DNA from: Chromatiales bacterium
GTDB taxonomy: Bacteria; Pseudomonadota; Gammaproteobacteria; Steroidobacterales; GCA-2729495
Assembly: GCA_002729495.1 (NCBI GenBank)
Contig: PBYE01000093.1
Span: 1-64,000, forward strand
DNA length: 64,000 nucleotides
Direction of reading: 5' to 3'
Below are positions 17,557 through 25,700 of this stretch, one piece after another. Within the stretch, counting starts at the first letter, position 1. Each line of letters opens with the position of its first letter. The translations under genes were made by a program, and so were the position numbers. The notes under the pieces are model-generated. The model worked only from the letters and a program-made list of their open reading frames with translations. It ran no database searches and had not been told where the DNA came from.

Positions 17557-18330
17557 ATGGAAGCCAGACTTCAGTGCAATAACCTGACTGTCTCAGTCGC
17601 CAATCGGGAGCTTGTAAAAAACCTGTGTCTCGATATCGAGCCCGGATCCTTTGTGTGCGTTCTCGGTACAAATGGGGTGGGCAAAACTCTGACTCTCCAC
17701 ACCCTTGCCGGATTGTGGCCACCGGCTACCGGTGATGTGACGGTTTGCGGTGACTCGCTCGGTACACTGGCTCGCAAGGAAGCTGCACGGCGCCTGGGAT
17801 TACTATTGCAGATTTATGAAGACGCTTTTCCTCTGTCGGTTATGGACATAGTGCTCATGGGTCGTTATCCGCGTTTGAGCCTGTGGCAGTGGCCCGATGA
17901 CCGGGACCGTGAGGTCGTTCACACGGCGCTGCAAAAGTTCGACCTGGCCGGCCTTGAAGAAAGGGTTATCACGACCCTGTCGGGCGGTGAACGGGAACGT
18001 GTCGCGCTGGCAACGCTATTGGTGCAGGATCCCGTGATCTGGCTCCTGGACGAGCCAATGAACCATCTCGATCCCCATCACCAGCTCAGTGTGCTCGACA
18101 TACTTAGGGAAACGGCTCACGACGGTCGCATCGTTTTCACCACCCTTCACAATCCGGCCATGGCGATGCGCTATGCCGACCATGCGCTGTTGTTATACGG
18201 GGACGGTGAATGGGAATATGGCTCAGCCGCCGAGCTCCTGGAACCCTCCCGGCTGGAGCGGCTTTACCAGACACCGTTTGACTACTACCGTAATACGCGG
18301 GGTGAACGCACGCTGCTTATGCCCGCATAG
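17557..18330 (+). CDS. btuD: B12-type ABC transporter ATP-binding protein
   Basis: ATPase subunit for a FecCD-type importer. The 257-aa protein has Walker A GTNGVGKT (about 39), the Q-loop LLLQIYEDAF (about 86), signature LSGGERERVALA (about 141), Walker B VIWLLDEP (about 160) and the switch histidine in TTLHNP. Its partner permease is 3.7 kb upstream and the binding protein 0.7 kb downstream on the other strand, so B12 is the likely substrate; haem or siderophore cannot be excluded by sequence alone. It lies just after the sigma-54 RNA terminator and presumably has its own promoter. Confidence 0.82.
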   Translation: MEARLQCNNLTVSVANRELVKNLCLDIEPGSFVCVLGTNGVGKTLTLHTLAGLWPPATGDVTVCGDSLGTLARKEAARRLGLLLQIYEDAFPLSVMDIVLMGRYPRLSLWQWPDDRDREVVHTALQKFDLAGLEERVITTLSGGERERVALATLLVQDPVIWLLDEPMNHLDPHHQLSVLDILRETAHDGRIVFTTLHNPAMAMRYADHALLLYGDGEWEYGSAAELLEPSRLERLYQTPFDYYRNTRGERTLLMPA

Positions 18331-18371
18331 CGAGTTCTGGTAGTACGGTTATACTTGTCGCGGCTATCTCC

Positions 18372-18444
18372 GAATCCTGTGGATTCTACGAAATAGCTTC
18401 CGCCATTTGGCTTTCCGGGACTTGCTGTGCAAGCCCTGGAAGCC
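18372..18444. repeat. Two adjacent hairpins between btuD and the adenosyltransferase gene
   Basis: GAATCC-TGT-GGATTC (18372-18386) is a perfect dyad. About 20 bp on, GGCTTTCCGGGACTTGC and GCAAGCCCTGGAAGCC (18409-18444) form a near-perfect 16-bp inverted repeat with a 3-nt loop. Neither has a T-run. They could be a REP-like pair or a folded leader for the downstream gene. No cobalamin riboswitch consensus is present. Confidence 0.45.
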
Positions 18445-18473
18445 CGGCATCAGTTAAAGCCGCTCCTGCAAAT

Positions 18474-19043
18474 ATGGGTAACAGACTCAGCAAAATATAT
18501 ACACGCACCGGAGACGATGGTTCCACCGGCCTCGGTGACGGTACGCGCGTAAGCAAAACCAGCTCACGCGTTGAAGCCTATGGTTGTATTGATGAGCTCA
18601 ACAGCACACTGGGCCTGGCCATTGCAGCAGGTATACCGGAAGAGCTGGCTGCCGTCCTAACGGATATTCAACAACAGTTATTCGACCTGGGTGGCGAGCT
18701 GTGTATGCCCGGCGGTAGTACTCTTTCCGCTGCTGACGTAGATCGTGTGGAACAGGTAATGGATCAGTTCAATGAATCCCTGCCGCCACTGAAGGATTTT
18801 ATTTTGCCGGGCGGCAGCCCTGCCTCAGCAGCTTGCCACCTTGCCCGCACCGTGTGCAGGCGTGCTGAACGACGCCTGCTGACCCTTTCGCAGGCAGAAG
18901 AAATTAACAGTGAATCACTACGTTACCTGAACCGCCTGTCAGACTTGTTGTTTGTCGTAGCACGCGTTCTGAACAAGCTGGATAACGGCGAGGAAGTGTT
19001 ATGGAGGGGCGGGAAACTTAAACAATCCGCTTCGGGGACTTAA
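18474..19043 (+). CDS. Cob(I)alamin adenosyltransferase, PduO type
   Basis: Transfers adenosyl from ATP to cob(I)alamin to make coenzyme B12, the cofactor of IcmF. The 189-aa protein has the PduO/MMAB signature: KIYTRTGDDGSTGLGDG at the N-terminus (about 6-22), YGCIDELNS (about 36-44) and the C-terminal RAERRLLTLS ... LNRLSDLLFVVAR segment with the ATP-binding Arg and Asn. It is read in the same direction as btuD, 143 bp apart, and is convergent with btuF. No clear ribosome site precedes the ATG. Confidence 0.94.
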   Translation: MGNRLSKIYTRTGDDGSTGLGDGTRVSKTSSRVEAYGCIDELNSTLGLAIAAGIPEELAAVLTDIQQQLFDLGGELCMPGGSTLSAADVDRVEQVMDQFNESLPPLKDFILPGGSPASAACHLARTVCRRAERRLLTLSQAEEINSESLRYLNRLSDLLFVVARVLNKLDNGEEVLWRGGKLKQSASGT

Positions 19044-19046
19044 GAA

Positions 19047-19919
19047 CTACGGTTTGTTACGCGCCGTATCGAGTGCCGCGCAGATCTGTGCCACCCCTTC
19101 GATAATCCTCGGGCCCGGCCGGTTAATGACATCAGGATTGATGCTGTATAGATTCGCCCGGGTAACCGCATCTATGCTATTCCAGTCCTGCCAGCCCTGC
19201 TTCCAGCTTTCATCCTCAGGCACAACCGGCGCAATAATGACTTCCGGGTTTTCGGCGATTATGGCTTCGAGGGTAATGGAAGGCGCGAGGCCGGAAATAT
19301 CGGCAAAAACATTTTCGCCACCACACATATCGATCGCGGCGCTGATCGCATGCCTGCCGGTAATCGTGAAATAGGGGTTTGCCGCGACCTGGTAGAAAAC
19401 CCGCAGCATGCGCACACCCTCGTACTCCTTGCGCAGCGTCTCAAGCTGCGCACTAAATTCGTCTGCGCGCTGATCAGCAATAGAACCAGTGCCGGCCAGG
19501 TCGCCGATCGTGCGCAAATCTGCAGCGACATCATCGAGCACGGTCGCCTCCAGCTCGACAACGCGATAACCCAACTCCCGCAACCGCATGACGATCTCGG
19601 CGGGATTGCCTGACTGCCATGCGAGCACGAGGTCGGGTTGCAGAACACTAACGGCTTCATAATCGACCCGGAAGGAGTCGCCGATCCTGGGCACGCTGCG
19701 GGCCTCAAACGGATAGTCGCTGTAAGCCACGACGCCGACCAGCCGGTCGCCGGCGCCCGCCGCGTAAACCAGTTCCGTAATGTGGGGAGCGAGCGAAATG
19801 ATGCGCTCGGCAGGGCCCCCGTCTCCGCGCGGCAAACCGTCACCGGGTGGCTGGCAGCCGGCAATAAGAACGATCCCTGCCGCCAACAGGATTCTTACCG
19901 CGTCAGTTGATCCAGCCAT
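19047..19919 (-). CDS. btuF: Cobalamin-binding periplasmic protein (BtuF-type)
   Basis: Substrate-binding component of the B12 importer. The 290-aa product starts with a signal sequence ending in a lipobox-like IAGC (about 22), then the class III binding-protein fold with RIISLAPHITELVYAAGAGDRLVGV (about 39-63, typical of BtuF) and DLVLAW. A lipid anchor differs from E. coli BtuF, which is soluble. Its start overlaps the end of ampE by 17 bp, so the two are probably translated from one transcript. With btuC and btuD in the same 7-kb region, corrinoid uptake is a coherent assignment. Confidence 0.87.
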   Translation of the reverse strand: MAGSTDAVRILLAAGIVLIAGCQPPGDGLPRGDGGPAERIISLAPHITELVYAAGAGDRLVGVVAYSDYPFEARSVPRIGDSFRVDYEAVSVLQPDLVLAWQSGNPAEIVMRLRELGYRVVELEATVLDDVAADLRTIGDLAGTGSIADQRADEFSAQLETLRKEYEGVRMLRVFYQVAANPYFTITGRHAISAAIDMCGGENVFADISGLAPSITLEAIIAENPEVIIAPVVPEDESWKQGWQDWNSIDAVTRANLYSINPDVINRPGPRIIEGVAQICAALDTARNKP

Positions 19920-20793
19920 AGAGGGTCAGTACCGCGAGCGCCGGGCACCAGATCATCCAAAGAGTCCGTCGCACCAGCTTGAGGGCAATTTCTGCCCGCG
20001 TCGCAATATCATCTGCTTCCGATTCGGGCGCAGCACCCCGACCAACGAATCCCAGGCGCTGATCATCCGGACCAGGAAATAGTTCTGTCGTTGGCTCAGG
20101 TTGTTCCCGCCATCCCGCGACTGCACCATCGTAACTCCCGGCGAGCATGTAACCGGCCATGAGCAGCCGAGCCGGGATCCACGCAGCGAGACGGTGCAGA
20201 ACCAGCGTGCCCCTCACCAGCGGCGGTAAATCATCGCCCCCGTTCGCAGCATGTAGCTCGCTGTGATGGATGGCCCTGCGGCGCATCAGGTCAAGCACGC
20301 GAAACATCCATGCACCTGTTGGTCCCAGTAGAAAAAACCAGAAGACGACCGAAAAAACGCTGTTATTGGCCTGTGCGTATATCGCCGCTTCGATTTCTGC
20401 GGGCGATTCCGATTCGGCACCGGCTTCCAGAAATTCCCTCGAAAGCTTGGCCATTTCCTGCTGGTCGTTATCGGAAAGAGCAATGCGGTAGTCGTTAATC
20501 TCTTCCGCCAGATCACGTGGGCCAAGGCAAAACAACAGCACAAGTACAGCAAACGCAAACAGGGGGATTTGTGCCAGCTGATCCTGAAGGCTGAACTCCA
20601 TAAGCCCGATTGGCAAAATAAGCAGCAACACAATGCCAAGGGTCGCGGCCGGGGCTGCAATCTGAGAGATATTTTTCAGCTTGCTGAACGCCAGGTCGAA
20701 AACAGGATCAAGCCAGTGAAATTTGCGCAGGTGAAACAACTGCGTTAGTAGCCGCTCAACCGCCAAGCCCAGTATTAGTGCCAGAAAATTCAT
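19903..20793 (-). CDS. ampE: AmpE-like inner-membrane protein
   Basis: A 296-aa protein of the AmpE/CobD-like family. It has several hydrophobic helices (about 1-15, 50-75, 80-95, 150-170, 275-295) and motifs including LILGLAVERLL at the N-terminus and FWFFLLGPTGAWMFRVLDLMRR in the middle. AmpE is linked to ampD in enterobacteria and pseudomonads and is described as a modulator of beta-lactamase signalling; its biochemical role is unsettled. It is transcribed just after ampD (30 bp gap), and its end overlaps btuF. Confidence 0.88.
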   Translation of the reverse strand: MNFLALILGLAVERLLTQLFHLRKFHWLDPVFDLAFSKLKNISQIAAPAATLGIVLLLILPIGLMEFSLQDQLAQIPLFAFAVLVLLFCLGPRDLAEEINDYRIALSDNDQQEMAKLSREFLEAGAESESPAEIEAAIYAQANNSVFSVVFWFFLLGPTGAWMFRVLDLMRRRAIHHSELHAANGGDDLPPLVRGTLVLHRLAAWIPARLLMAGYMLAGSYDGAVAGWREQPEPTTELFPGPDDQRLGFVGRGAAPESEADDIATRAEIALKLVRRTLWMIWCPALAVLTLYGWIN

Positions 20794-20823
20794 TCGTCAG
20801 TGGCCAGTCGTAAGTGTCGCCAT

Positions 20824-21402
20824 TCAGGTTTCCGCTGTCAGCAATGATTCCAGAGCCTGCCAGTCAAATGCCTCGCCGGGATCCGTTTTACGCCCCGGTG
20901 CAATATCGCAGTGCCCGACTATATCCGCATTTGCCAGTGAAGCGACCGTCCGTCGCAAAGTCGCTATTAATGCGGCAAGACAATAATACTGTGCTTCCTC
21001 GTAAGGCGTTTCGTCTTCGCCTTCGAGTTCTATGCCTATCGAAAAATCATTGCATCCCGACTGTCCCGCATAGCTCGAGTCGCCCGCATGCCATGCCCGC
21101 CGGTCTACCGGCACGTATTGAACCAGCTCGCCGTCGCGGCGAACAAGAAAATGTGCCGAGACGCACAAATCAGCAATTTCCTCAAAATAGCTGTGGGCAG
21201 AAATATCGAGACAATTACTGAATAACTGGTCTATCCACGGACCGCCATAAATGCCGGGAGGCAGGGAAATTCCATGTACGACAATAAGATTAGGCATACA
21301 ACCGGGTGGACGGTCATCACAATTGGGTGACTGAACCTGGCGGGCTTCAGCAATCAGGCCTGATTCAGTATCCAGCGTGAACATACAAACAAACCTGTCC
21401 AT
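20824..21402 (-). CDS. ampD: 1,6-anhydro-N-acetylmuramyl-L-alanine amidase AmpD
   Basis: Cytoplasmic zinc amidase that splits anhydromuropeptides into sugar and peptide for recycling; its loss derepresses AmpR-controlled beta-lactamases. The 192-aa product has the amidase_2 fold with zinc ligands in VVHGISLP and GHCDIAPGRKTDPG, the acidic residue in IGIELEG, and RAWHAG. No ampC or ampR gene is seen in the window, so housekeeping recycling is the supported role, together with anmK. It heads an ampD-ampE-btuF unit. Confidence 0.94.
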   Translation of the reverse strand: MDRFVCMFTLDTESGLIAEARQVQSPNCDDRPPGCMPNLIVVHGISLPPGIYGGPWIDQLFSNCLDISAHSYFEEIADLCVSAHFLVRRDGELVQYVPVDRRAWHAGDSSYAGQSGCNDFSIGIELEGEDETPYEEAQYYCLAALIATLRRTVASLANADIVGHCDIAPGRKTDPGEAFDWQALESLLTAET

Positions 21403-21488
21403 TTTGACCTGCGTTACTTTATCACCGGATACGCTTCATTGTTATGTGGCAGTTTGTCTGATTCTGCTACTTGTAGCACGATAGCCGC

Positions 21489-22229
21489 ATGCGCAATGTA
21501 CGAATCTACATCGACACGGAGCTCAACCAGAATAGTGAGGCCAAGCTTAGTGGCAATGCCGCCCATCATATTGCCCAGGTACTGCGAAAACGAGTGGGTG
21601 ATCCGCTGGTACTTTTTAACGGGCAGGGTGACGAGTATGCCGCGAACATCATTGCGGTCAGCAAGAATAACGTGCAGGTGCAGGTGGGTAGCTGCAGCAC
21701 CCCACCAACCGACTCCGGCCTCAACTTATCGCTGTGGCACGGACTTTGTCGCGGCGGTCGAATGGACAGCGTTATTCAGAAGGCGACCGAGTTGGGGGTC
21801 CGCTTGATACAGCCAGTACTTTGCGAACGAGGCGTTGTAAAACTTGACAATAAAAAAGGGCACAAGCGTGTCGACCACTGGCGCAGTATCGCGATCAGCG
21901 CCTGCGAGCAGTCAGGTCGTAACCTTCTTCCGGAAATTGCTCAACCGCTGCCACTAGCCAACTGCCTCAAACTGCTGGATCCCGCATGCACTGCCGTTTT
22001 GCTCGACCCCTCGGGCAAGGAAAACCTGGAGTCGGTTGTCGAGGCGGGAAAACCAACCGTTGTACTGACCGGTCCCGAAGGCGGATTCACAGTTGATGAA
22101 ATTAATGCTTCCATTGATGCGGGATTCACAGCAGTCGCACTGGGGCCAAGGATCATGCGTACAGAAACAGCGCCGATAGTGGCATTAGGTCTCGTGCAAT
22201 ATTTTGCAGGCGACCTTGGGGCCAGCTGA
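21489..22229 (+). CDS. rsmE: 16S rRNA m3U1498 methyltransferase
   Basis: Methylates N3 of U1498 in 16S rRNA using S-adenosylmethionine. The 246-aa protein has a PUA-like N-terminal domain and a SPOUT C-terminal domain with the trefoil-knot motifs VLTGPEGGFTVDEI (about 194-207) and ALGPRIMRTETA (about 218-229). Length is typical. It runs divergently from ampD and converges on the chpC-like gene, with only 6 bp between their ends. Confidence 0.95.
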   Translation: MRNVRIYIDTELNQNSEAKLSGNAAHHIAQVLRKRVGDPLVLFNGQGDEYAANIIAVSKNNVQVQVGSCSTPPTDSGLNLSLWHGLCRGGRMDSVIQKATELGVRLIQPVLCERGVVKLDNKKGHKRVDHWRSIAISACEQSGRNLLPEIAQPLPLANCLKLLDPACTAVLLDPSGKENLESVVEAGKPTVVLTGPEGGFTVDEINASIDAGFTAVALGPRIMRTETAPIVALGLVQYFAGDLGAS

Positions 22230-22235
22230 TTCGAA

Positions 22236-22706
22236 TCAGGCCGGGGCTGCCGCCTCCCGCAACATCTGCTCGATCTTCTCGAGATCCGGGACCAGCGCGT
22301 GTTCCTGGATAAGGCGTACCTGGCAGATGATGGGCGAATCTGCAGGTGGTTCATAATCGGAATCGGGTTCCACCACCTCCCTGTTGAGTCTGACCATTTG
22401 CGGAAAACCTTCGGCCAACAGACCGTAGGGCTCACTCACTTCGCCCACGCTCAGGGGGTGAAACACGACGATGCGCGTACGACCGCCCGGCACCGGTGGT
22501 TCAATTCCACACATCCGCTCGAATGAAACCACGGGTATTACACGATTATTCCAGTTGGTGGTGCCCTGCAGCCAACTGGAGTCGTCCGCATTTTCTTCAG
22601 CCAACGTATAACGCACGATCTCTGCTACACAAGAGCGCGGCACAATTAACCGGTCCGCTTCCAACGGCACGATCAGGCTATAAAGTTCTTCAGAAATTAC
22701 CGCCAT
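22236..22706 (-). CDS. chpC: CheW-domain protein, ChpC-like
   Basis: A 156-aa CheW-fold adaptor at the end of the Pil-Chp cluster. It contains a single CheW domain (LYSLIVPLEADRLIVPRSCVAEI ... GTTNWNNRVIPVVSFERMCGI). In Pseudomonas, ChpC follows the chpA-chpB genes and is thought to couple additional receptors to ChpA. It lies 26 bp downstream of chpA in the same direction. A second CheW protein, PilI, is at the other end of the cluster. Confidence 0.85.
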   Translation of the reverse strand: MAVISEELYSLIVPLEADRLIVPRSCVAEIVRYTLAEENADDSSWLQGTTNWNNRVIPVVSFERMCGIEPPVPGGRTRIVVFHPLSVGEVSEPYGLLAEGFPQMVRLNREVVEPDSDYEPPADSPIICQVRLIQEHALVPDLEKIEQMLREAAAPA

Positions 22707-22732
22707 GCGTTTTTCAAATTCCGTGCATCCAT

Positions 22733-25700
22733 TCAGGACACAACATCGTGCTCCCGGCGTTCCTTTATCTCGTTAAAGCTATCGCCCAGTAGATTTTGCA
22801 TAGCTTCCAGCATTTCATGTTCCTGGTAGGGCTTGCCCAGATAATCATTTACGCCAAGTTCAATTGCGCGTGCGCGATGTTTCTCACCCGCACGCGATGT
22901 CACCATGATGATTGGCAAATCTGCAGTTTCCGGGTTGTTGCGCACGTGGCCCGCAAATTCATATCCGTCCATGCGAGGCATTTCTACGTCGAGGAAAACT
23001 ATATCGGGAATATGATCCTGCAGCACCTCCAGTGCTTCTATCCCGTCTTTCGCGGTAAGGACATGCATTCCGATCCTTTCCAGCAGGCGCTGGGTTACCC
23101 GTCGCATGGTTATTGAATCGTCGACGACGAGTGCCAGGGCAGGCAGGTCTTCTTCTTCCACCCTGGCCGGCTTTTCGGGCACAACTTCCACGACAGCGGA
23201 TCGCACGAGTGCGCCAGCATCGAGGATAACCACGATTCGGCCATCCCCGAGAATCGTCGCGCCGGCAAGACCGCGTATGGTTGAGAGTTGCGAGCCAATC
23301 GGCTTTACAACAATTTCTCTGCTGTCGGCGGCCTCGTCGCTTATCAGGGCCGTCGAACTCTCGCCCGCCTCAACAAGAATGAGCGTAACCTGATCGTCAT
23401 CCGGATTCAGTCGCGCTGTACCGAGGCCAAGGTAAAGACCCATATACTGTATCCGGTAGTTCCGATCCCCGTATTCGACCATCGGGTCCGGTTCAGCCAT
23501 ATGTTCTTCAAATTCCTTGCGCCCGATCCGCACGACACCTTCAACTGTTGGCAGAGGCAAAGCAAAGGTTTCGCCACCCGCTTTGACGATAAACGCCTGG
23601 GTGATGGCCAGGGTGTAAGGCAGCCGCACCGTGAAAGTGCTTCCCTTGCCTGCCTCCGAGTGCATCGCCAGCGTACCGCCCAGCTTCGCGATTTCGCTAA
23701 CAACCACGTCCATGCCGATGCCACGTCCGGCAGACTGGGTCAGCTTGTCGGCTGTGCTGAGTCCTATATGGAGAATCAGCTGCATGACCTCTTCATCGGT
23801 CAGCTCCTGATCCGGTTTGATCAGCCCCTGCTCTGCAGCCTTGGCACGAATGTCATCAAGATTAACGCCCGCGCCATCATCGGAAATCTCGATTAAAACC
23901 TGTGAACCCTCACGCCCGAACCGGATGGTAATAACCGCGTCAGCCGGCTTACCGGCTTTCTTGCGAACTTTCGGATCCTCAACGCCGTGAATAATTGCGT
24001 TACGAAGCATATGCTCGAAGGGCGGCAGCATTTTCTCCATAACCTGGCGATCAAGTTCGCCTGCACTGCCCTCCACCCTGAGTTCAACCTGCTTGCCACT
24101 CTCGACAGCCTGTTGACGCACGAGTCGCGAAAGCCGCGGCACGTGCTGGTCGAACGGCACCATACGGGTGCGCATCAGGCTGTCCTGCATTTCCGATGTC
24201 GTGCGCGCCTGCTGCGACAGAATCGATTCAGTATCGGCCGCAATGTTTTGCAGCAAATCCTTGATGCTGCTGACGTCGCTCGCCGTCTCTGTAAGACCGC
24301 GCGACAATTGCTGAATCGTCGAATAGCGATCGAGCTCCAGCGGATCAAAATCCTCGTCGTCGGTGTTTATGTCGCCCTGGTGCCGAAACAGAATCTGCGC
24401 TTCAGTTTCCGTATCCAGATTACGAAGCTGCTGTTGCAGGCGCCGCACAGTAGTGCCGAGTTCATCAAGATTGAACTGAATGGAATTCAGTTGCTGGTTA
24501 AGACGTGAATGAAAAATACTGATCTCGCCGGCATTATTGAGGAGATTCTCGAGCATGGCCGAATCGACGCGGGCTATCTCCCGACGGGGAGCACGCTCCG
24601 GAGCCTGCTCTGCTGTCAGCGCCTTCATGTCTTCCGGCAGTAGCGTGAGCTCCCTCGGCCCGGCATCGCGGGTCAACTCGCGTGCAAGTTCACCAAGTCC
24701 CTCGGGTTCGGGTACGCTAAGAGCGCGGGTATCTTCAATCGAATCTTGGTCTATATCTTCTTCGGCAAGCGGTTTATCTTCTTCAGAGATAACCGGCATC
24801 ATCATGGTCGCTTCCACAACGCTCATCAGGCGTCCCACCAGTTTGTCGCCCGGAGGCTCTACCAAACCACCCGGAACCTGCTCACGCATCCGATGCAATT
24901 CGTCAATACTGGCCTGCAAAAGACCATAAGCGGATTCGTCCAGACCCATACCGCCCTGGTTGATGCGAATCAGCAGGCTTTCGAGTTCATGGCTGAAATC
25001 GCCCATGACGACGATTCCCGCCATTCGCGCGCCGCCTTTCAGTGTGTGCAAATGACGCTGGAGCTCGGCAAGTGGTGCCGAATTTTTGCTGTTTTCTGCC
25101 AGGCCGGCAAGCGCGACATCTGCCGCTTCCAGAATCTCACCCGCTTCTTCTATAAAGATTGCGGCAATCTCTGCGTCGAACACCGGAACTTGCGCTGTCC
25201 CCTCGTCAGCGTCCCCGGTTGCCTCCGCAAGTTCTTCAGCGGACTGGGTAAATGAACCAACCTCGATTGTTTTATCGAGGTCTATGCCCGGACCGGGGGC
25301 TTCAAGCGTCGGCGATTCACCCTGGGCCTCTTTCTCTTCCTTTTCAGCGGCAAGACGCTTCACCATCTCTAACAGATCAGACTGCACCTGCTCTGTATCC
25401 GGGCTTTCGCTGGCGGGATCTGCCAGATGCGCGATAATCGCCTCGACAGCATTGGTAGCGTCCTCACACAGTGAATGGTCGGCGGCACTGAGCCCGGTGC
25501 CTTGCCGATACAACTGTTCCACCAGCTGGTAGAGCGGGTCGGTAATTACGGCAGCAGTCTGGGCGTCCGCCATCGTGACACTGCCCTGCAACGTGTGGCA
25601 TGCCCGGTGCATGGCTTCCGTAACCATGAAAGGTTCGTCGCCGGGCCGACAGCTGCCAAGGAACTTGCGAATCGCGGCAAGATGAGTCGCAGTTTCACGG

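Noticed and set aside
17250..17558. Minus-strand frame of about 102 codons with a very hydrophobic middle, antisense to the sigma-54 RNA
   Set aside because: The hydrophobic run is simply the complement of the A-rich CA-motif tract. No ribosome site or family similarity, and the plus strand has a matched promoter and terminator.
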